Source: Pseudomonadota bacterium (GTDB taxonomy: Bacteria; Pseudomonadota; Gammaproteobacteria; Steroidobacterales; Steroidobacteraceae). Taken from it: 10,240 nucleotides of DNA. Shown in pieces: positions 7,124-10,240 of the stretch; positions within the stretch are counted from its first letter, which is position 1; each line of letters starts with the position of its first letter. The notes under the pieces are model-generated. The model saw only the letters and a program-made list of their open reading frames with translations. It had not been told where the DNA came from and made no database searches. The translations under genes and the position numbers were made by a program. The stretch lies in assembly GCA_021817875.1 (NCBI GenBank), contig JAKAFQ010000114.1, forward strand, positions 1-10,240, given 5' to 3'.

Positions 7124-8264
7124 GGCGGTCTTCCCGGTTCGCGCTCGAGCGCACGTCGGCGAGCGGAATCCTCACTTCCGCGGGCCTCTCGGCCTTCACC
7201 GCCGCCTCCTGGTAGAGAAACGGCAGCTCGGGCGCCATCGGCCCGCTCACGCGCGGCCCGCGCAGCGACCGCAGCAACGCCTTGAGCGGGTGCGCGAAGG
7301 CGTCATCGACCGCGGTTCCTTCGAAGCCGCAGTGCGCCATGCAGTTGTCGCACTTCGGGTGGCGTCCGACGCCGTAGCGTTGCCAGTCGGTCTGCTCGAT
7401 CAGCGAGCGGTAGCTGTCGGCATAGCCCTCGTCGGTGAGCAGATAGCACGGTCGCTGCCAGCCGAACACGTTGTAGGTCGGCGTGCTCCAGGGCGTGCAT
7501 TGGTAACTCTGATTGCCGGCGAGAAAATCGAGAAACATGGCCGAGTGGTTGAACGACCAGCGCGCGCGCCGTGCGCGGCCGCGCTTGAAGATCTCGCGGA
7601 ACAGCTGCTTGCTGGCGGTGCGGCCGAGGAACACGTCCTGGCGCGGCGCATGCTGGTAGCTGTAACCGGGCGAGACGGTGATGCCCTCGACGCCGAGCGT
7701 CATCGCCAGGTCGAAGAAGTTCGCCACGTCGTCCGGATCCTCCTGTTGGAACAGCGTGCAGTTGACCGTGACCCGGAAACCCCTGGTGCGCGCCAGCCGG
7801 ATGGCCGCCACCGCCTTGTCGAACACGCCCTCCTGGCACACCGACTCGTCGTGGCGCTCGCGGTTGCCATCGAGGTGCACCGAGAAGGTGAGATAAGGGG
7901 ACGGCTGGTACTCGTCGATGTGCTTGGCGAGCAGGATCGCATTGGTGCACAGGTAGACGAAGCGCTTGCGCGCCACGATGCCCGCGACGATGCTCGGCAT
8001 GTCCTTGTGGATCAACGGCTCGCCGCCGGGGATGGACACCATCGGCGCGCCGCACTCGTCCACCGCCCGCAGCGCGTCCTCGACCGATACCCGCCGCTGC
8101 AGGATGTCCTTCGGATAATCGATCTTGCCGCAGCCGGCGCAGGCAAGATTGCACTGAAACAGGGGCTCCAGCATCAGCACCAGGGGATAGCGCCGCTGTC
8201 CCCGCAGCTTTCGCCCGAGGATGTACCGCGCCACCCGGTACTGTTGAATCAGAGGAATACCCAA
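7107..8264 (-). CDS. hpnH: Radical SAM adenosylhopane synthase HpnH
   Basis: Predicted 385 residues. HpnH is the radical SAM enzyme that adds the 5'-deoxyadenosyl radical of S-adenosylmethionine to diploptene, forming adenosylhopane and so opening the C35 extended hopanoid route. The 4Fe-4S ligands are C38-NLA-C42-AG-C45, followed by GKIDYP. SIPGGEPL (77-84) is the SAM-binding GGE motif. The C-terminal part has extra cysteines (256, 273, 305, 308, 312, with CDNCMAHC at 305-312) in the DUF3463 region typical of HpnH. The frame is open upstream to 8468, but homologous proteins begin at the GIPLIQQ segment. TTG at 8264 starts there and has GGGAG at 8276-8272 seven bases before it, so a TTG start is proposed. 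The next gene, ispA, overlaps its 3' end by 17 bases. Two hairpins lie just upstream. Confidence 0.95.
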   Translation of the reverse strand: MGIPLIQQYRVARYILGRKLRGQRRYPLVLMLEPLFQCNLACAGCGKIDYPKDILQRRVSVEDALRAVDECGAPMVSIPGGEPLIHKDMPSIVAGIVARKRFVYLCTNAILLAKHIDEYQPSPYLTFSVHLDGNRERHDESVCQEGVFDKAVAAIRLARTRGFRVTVNCTLFQQEDPDDVANFFDLAMTLGVEGITVSPGYSYQHAPRQDVFLGRTASKQLFREIFKRGRARRARWSFNHSAMFLDFLAGNQSYQCTPWSTPTYNVFGWQRPCYLLTDEGYADSYRSLIEQTDWQRYGVGRHPKCDNCMAHCGFEGTAVDDAFAHPLKALLRSLRGPRVSGPMAPELPFLYQEAAVKAERPAEVRIPLADVRSSANREDRRVSGT

Positions 8265-8284
8265 ATTGCGACTCCCATGGTTGC

Positions 8285-8323
8285 GCCGGTCCTCACCGAC
8301 CGGCAGGCTCCGCCGGCGGAGCC
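8285..8323 (-). other. Two tandem RNA hairpins between idi and hpnH
   Basis: The 64-base gap after the idi stop (TAG, 8331-8329) contains two strong inverted repeats. The first met by minus-strand transcription is a perfect 18-base palindrome at 8306-8323 (arms GGCTCCGCC and GGCGGAGCC). The second has 7-bp arms GCCGGTC (8285-8291) and GACCGGC (8298-8304) around a 6-base loop. The hpnH ribosome site (8276-8272) follows nine bases later. No T run follows either hairpin. They could be a Rho-type or partial terminator that lowers expression after idi, an mRNA-stabilising structure, or a site of RNA processing. The sequence alone does not decide. Confidence 0.5.
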
Positions 8324-8328
8324 GCTGT

Positions 8329-8940
8329 CTATCGTGCCGCCTGCGGGGCCTGCAACGCGTGCAGCGCGTCCTGGTGATCCCGCACGATCCGCTGCCACTC
8401 CAGCACGAACCACGGCGTGAAGCGCGCCCGCCCCGCGCCGTGCATCTGCTCCTCGAGCGCCGGCGCACTCACCCAGCGCCAGTCGGCGATCTCCTCGCGG
8501 TTGGCCCGCACCGCAGCGGTGCTGCGCCCGATGAACACCGAGCACAGCTCGTGCTCGGCTCCGGCGCCATCGAACTGTGCTTGATACTGGAACTTGAACA
8601 GGAAGCGCAAGAGGCACCTGAGTCCGAGCTCCTCGTGCAACCGCCGGTGGATGGCCGTCTCCATGCCCTCGGCGCGCCGCGGATGGCTGCAGCAGCTGTT
8701 CGACCAGTACAGCGGCCAGAGCCGCTTCGCGGCCGAGCGCTGCTGGATCAGCAGCTCACCCCGGTCGTTGAAAATGAACAGCGAGAACGCCCGGTGCAGC
8801 AGCCCCTGGCCCTCGTGGCAGCGGGAGCGGCTGGCATGGCCCACCTCGCGGTCCGCCTCGTCCACCAGGATCAGCGCCTCCGCACCGGCCGGATTGTCGC
8901 GCTCTTGCAACATGTCGCGCTCGCCGCCGTACGCCTCCAT
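8329..8940 (-). CDS. idi: Isopentenyl-diphosphate delta-isomerase, type I (Nudix fold)
   Basis: This 203-residue protein interconverts IPP and DMAPP in the cytosol, setting the C5 ratio used by IspA. It aligns with E. coli Idi throughout. Metal-ligand histidines sit in CHEGQGLLHRAFS (His42, His49). WSNSCCSHP (79-87) carries the catalytic Cys84 and His86. EHELCSVF (129-136) carries Glu129 and the catalytic Glu131. A degenerate Nudix helix GMETAIHRRLHEELGL spans about 92-107. The ATG at 8940 has GAGGG eight bases upstream; an overlapping ATG further up runs into a stop at once. The protein is about 20 residues longer than E. coli Idi, mainly at the N terminus, where Met10 is an alternative start. 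It is the promoter-proximal gene of the minus-strand unit, which suggests a dedicated precursor supply for hopanoids. Type II Idi is excluded because that is an unrelated flavoprotein. Confidence 0.94.
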   Translation of the reverse strand: MEAYGGERDMLQERDNPAGAEALILVDEADREVGHASRSRCHEGQGLLHRAFSLFIFNDRGELLIQQRSAAKRLWPLYWSNSCCSHPRRAEGMETAIHRRLHEELGLRCLLRFLFKFQYQAQFDGAGAEHELCSVFIGRSTAAVRANREEIADWRWVSAPALEEQMHGAGRARFTPWFVLEWQRIVRDHQDALHALQAPQAAR

Positions 8941-9095
8941 TATGCCATCCCTCGCGGGCCCTCAACCGTGTACCCTATGCGCCGTTCATGGATCCGAAGT
9001 CCTCTGGCTCTGTCGCTCATGGGGCAGTCCGCAACGTGGAGATGGCTTTGGACATGATAGCCGCCTCCACGTTCACAGTGTTAATGGGTCAGAGC
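8941..9095. other. Divergent intergenic control region between idi and hpnI
   Basis: About 155 bases separate the idi start (8940, minus) from the preferred hpnI start (9096, plus). Its A+T content is visibly higher than in the flanking genes. It must hold the 5' ends of both transcription units unless hpnI starts further upstream. It contains the minus-strand promoter candidate listed separately and the idi ribosome site (GAGGG). I found no convincing -35/-10 pair for hpnI and no clear operator palindrome. Confidence 0.6.
9054..9084 (-). promoter_or_regulatory. Candidate sigma70-type promoter for the idi-hpnH-ispA-sqs-shc-hpnG-hpnA unit
   Basis: On the minus strand, TTAACA (9084-9079) matches the -35 consensus TTGACA at five of six bases. 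TATCAT (9059-9054) matches the -10 consensus TATAAT at five of six. The spacer is 19 bases, longer than the ideal 17. In such GC-rich DNA two hexamers of this quality in the divergent gap are notable. Transcription would begin near 9047, leaving a leader of about 107 bases before idi. The long spacer is the main reason for caution. Confidence 0.42.
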
Positions 9096-10240
9096 ATGAC
9101 CGCCTTGGGCATCCTGCTTGCCGCCGCCGCGCTCGCCTACCTGCTCATCGCCTGCGTGGCGGTGATGCTGCGGCGCAACCCGCCCGCGGCGCCACCGCCC
9201 GGGGCGCTGCGCGCGGTGACGGTCCTGAAACCGCTGTGCGGCGCCGAGCCGGCGCTGTACGAGAGCCTGCGCTCGGTCTGCGAACAGGCCTATCCGCGGC
9301 AGGTGCAGATCCTGTTCGGTCTGCAGGACGCGGCCGACCCCGCGCTCGAGGTCGTGCGACGCCTGCAGCGGGAATTCCCCGCGCGCGACATCGCGGTGGT
9401 GATCGACGCCCGCCGCCATGGCCACAGCGCCAAGGTCAGCAATCTCATCAATATGATGGAAGCGGCGCGTCACGAGTGGCTGGTGCTCGCCGACAGCGAC
9501 GTGCGGGTGCCCCCGGGATACCTCGAGGGCGTCTGTGGGCCGCTCGCCGATCCGCGCGTCGGCATCGTGACCTGTCCTTACCGGGGCCAGCCGGCGCACG
9601 GCGCGCAGGGGACGTCCCTGTGGTCGGAGCTCGGGGCGCTGTTCGTCAACGACTGGTTCATGCCCTCGGTCCGGGTCGCGGCCCTGTTCGGATCGCAGAG
9701 CTTTGCCTTCGGCGCCACCATTGCGCTGCGGCGCGAGACCCTGTCGGCCATCGGCGGTTTCGCCGCGATCGCCGACCAGCTGGCCGATGACTATCGGCTC
9801 GGCGAGCTCACCCGCCGCAGGGGCCTGAGGACTGTGCTGTCGCACGTCAGGGTCGATACCAGCGTCGACGAGCGCAGTTTCCGGCAGCTCGTGCAGCACG
9901 AGACCCGCTGGCTGCGCACCATCCGCGCGGTACGCCCCGCCGGCTACGCCTCCGCGGGGCTGACCTTCGGCCTGCCGGTCGCCGTGCTCGGCTGGGCGCT
10001 CGCCGGCGGCGGCCCCGTGGCGCTCAGCCTTCTGGGTGCAGCCGTGGCGGCCCGGGTGATGCTACATTTGTCGGTTTCCGGTCCCGGATCCGCCCCGAGG
10101 GGGTCCTGGAGACGGCTGTGGGCGCTGCCGGCAGGCGATGTGCTCGCCTTTGCGCTCTGGTGCCGGGGTTTCGCGGCGCGGGAGGTGCACTGGCGGCAGC
10201 AGCGCTACCGCGTGGCCCGCGACGGCTCGGCGCGCCCGAT
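9096..10240 (+). CDS. hpnI: Hopanoid biosynthesis glycosyltransferase HpnI, 3' partial
   Basis: The frame is open from before the start to the last base; 381 complete codons are present, and HpnI proteins are about this long, so only the last few residues are missing. It is an inner-membrane GT-A enzyme related to ceramide glucosyltransferases (GT21). There is an N-terminal membrane segment (3-25), VTVLKPLCGAEPALYE (41-56), the nucleotide-sugar DxD at D133-S-D135, a further acidic pair D231-D232, and H268-ETRW-272 in place of (Q/R)xxRW. Hydrophobic segments follow at about 286-325 and 345-360. In Burkholderia, HpnI adds N-acetylglucosamine to bacteriohopanetetrol ahead of HpnK and HpnJ. In-frame ATGs at 8988, 9042, 9054 and 9084 are alternatives. 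9096 is preferred because it directly precedes the membrane segment, while the stretch before it uses ATA and TTA codons that are rare here and overlaps the promoter candidate. The 9096 ribosome site is weak (GGGT). Confidence 0.9.
   Translation, partial: MTALGILLAAAALAYLLIACVAVMLRRNPPAAPPPGALRAVTVLKPLCGAEPALYESLRSVCEQAYPRQVQILFGLQDAADPALEVVRRLQREFPARDIAVVIDARRHGHSAKVSNLINMMEAARHEWLVLADSDVRVPPGYLEGVCGPLADPRVGIVTCPYRGQPAHGAQGTSLWSELGALFVNDWFMPSVRVAALFGSQSFAFGATIALRRETLSAIGGFAAIADQLADDYRLGELTRRRGLRTVLSHVRVDTSVDERSFRQLVQHETRWLRTIRAVRPAGYASAGLTFGLPVAVLGWALAGGGPVALSLLGAAVAARVMLHLSVSGPGSAPRGSWRRLWALPAGDVLAFALWCRGFAAREVHWRQQRYRVARDGSARP

Noticed and set aside
5062..8420. Plus-strand open frames opposite sqs, ispA and hpnH (5062-6423, 6203-7090, 7002-8420)
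   Set aside because: These are tiled shadows of the minus-strand genes. They contain no conserved motifs, and their composition mirrors complemented GC-rich codons.
8988..9095. N-terminal extension of HpnI from the ATG at 8988, or from 9042 or 9054
   Set aside because: The frame is open, but the sequence shows no domain, uses codons rare here (ATA, TTA) and overlaps the minus-strand promoter candidate. The ATG at 9042 has GGAG touching it with no spacer. It is kept only as an alternative start.
8594..9790. Plus-strand open frame crossing from antisense idi into hpnI in another frame
   Set aside because: It bridges two real genes on opposite strands, has no domain, and conflicts with the Idi and HpnI frames.
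9081..9899. Minus-strand open frame (272 codons) opposite hpnI
   Set aside because: hpnI has clear glycosyltransferase motifs and membrane segments on the plus strand; the minus frame has none and is His/Arg-rich shadow sequence.
1..10240. CRISPR arrays, tRNA/rRNA genes, insertion sequences, long direct repeats
   Set aside because: I read both strands for spaced repeats, transposase motifs and tRNA-like cloverleaf words and saw none. Nearly all of the sequence is occupied by the eight hopanoid-pathway genes and the barrel gene.

Overview
This window is the core of a hopanoid (bacterial sterol-like triterpenoid) biosynthesis locus. It comes from a very GC-rich Gram-negative bacterium: by eye about 70% G+C, with G/C strongly favoured at third codon positions and frequent GTG/TTG starts. 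A protein of the outer-membrane beta-barrel class confirms an outer membrane. The gene set and the eukaryote-like squalene synthase recall hopanoid-producing Gammaproteobacteria such as Methylococcus relatives. That placement is inference from gene content; no marker gene here fixes the taxon.

Layout. Positions 1-1269 (+) hold the 3' part of an Omp85/D15-type outer-membrane barrel protein whose start lies outside the window. A 45-base convergent gap with a short GC hairpin separates it from a seven-gene unit on the minus strand. In transcription order (right to left) the unit is idi (8940-8329), hpnH (8264-7107), ispA (7123-6218), squalene synthase (6204-5083), shc/hpnF (5086-3113), hpnG (3092-2301) and hpnA (2304-1315). 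Spacing is tight: there are 4-base GTGA overlaps at sqs/shc and hpnG/hpnA, a 17-base overlap at hpnH/ispA, and gaps of 13-20 bases elsewhere. The exception is the 64-base idi-hpnH gap, which carries two strong hairpins. On the plus strand, hpnI starts near 9096, reads away from idi and runs off the right edge only a few residues before its expected end.

How the genes work together. Idi balances IPP and DMAPP, and IspA condenses them to farnesyl diphosphate (C15). The squalene synthase joins two FPP to squalene (C30), and Shc cyclises squalene to diploptene/diplopterol. HpnH (radical SAM) attaches the 5'-deoxyadenosyl group to give adenosylhopane, and HpnG removes adenine toward ribosylhopane. 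HpnA is an SDR-type sugar epimerase of unproven role that is commonly clustered with these genes. HpnI is the glycosyltransferase that starts head-group decoration of bacteriohopanetetrol. One locus therefore covers the route from C5 units to a glycosylated C35 hopanoid, apart from hpnO/hpnJ/hpnK-type tailoring genes, which are not in the window.

Most notable points: a one-enzyme eukaryote-type squalene synthase in place of the usual HpnC-HpnD-HpnE trio; a good sigma70-like promoter candidate for the minus-strand unit within the hpnI 5' region; and the paired hairpins between idi and hpnH. I see no mobile element, CRISPR array, tRNA or rRNA. I found no convincing entirely undescribed system; the locus is a compact and slightly unusual version of a known pathway.
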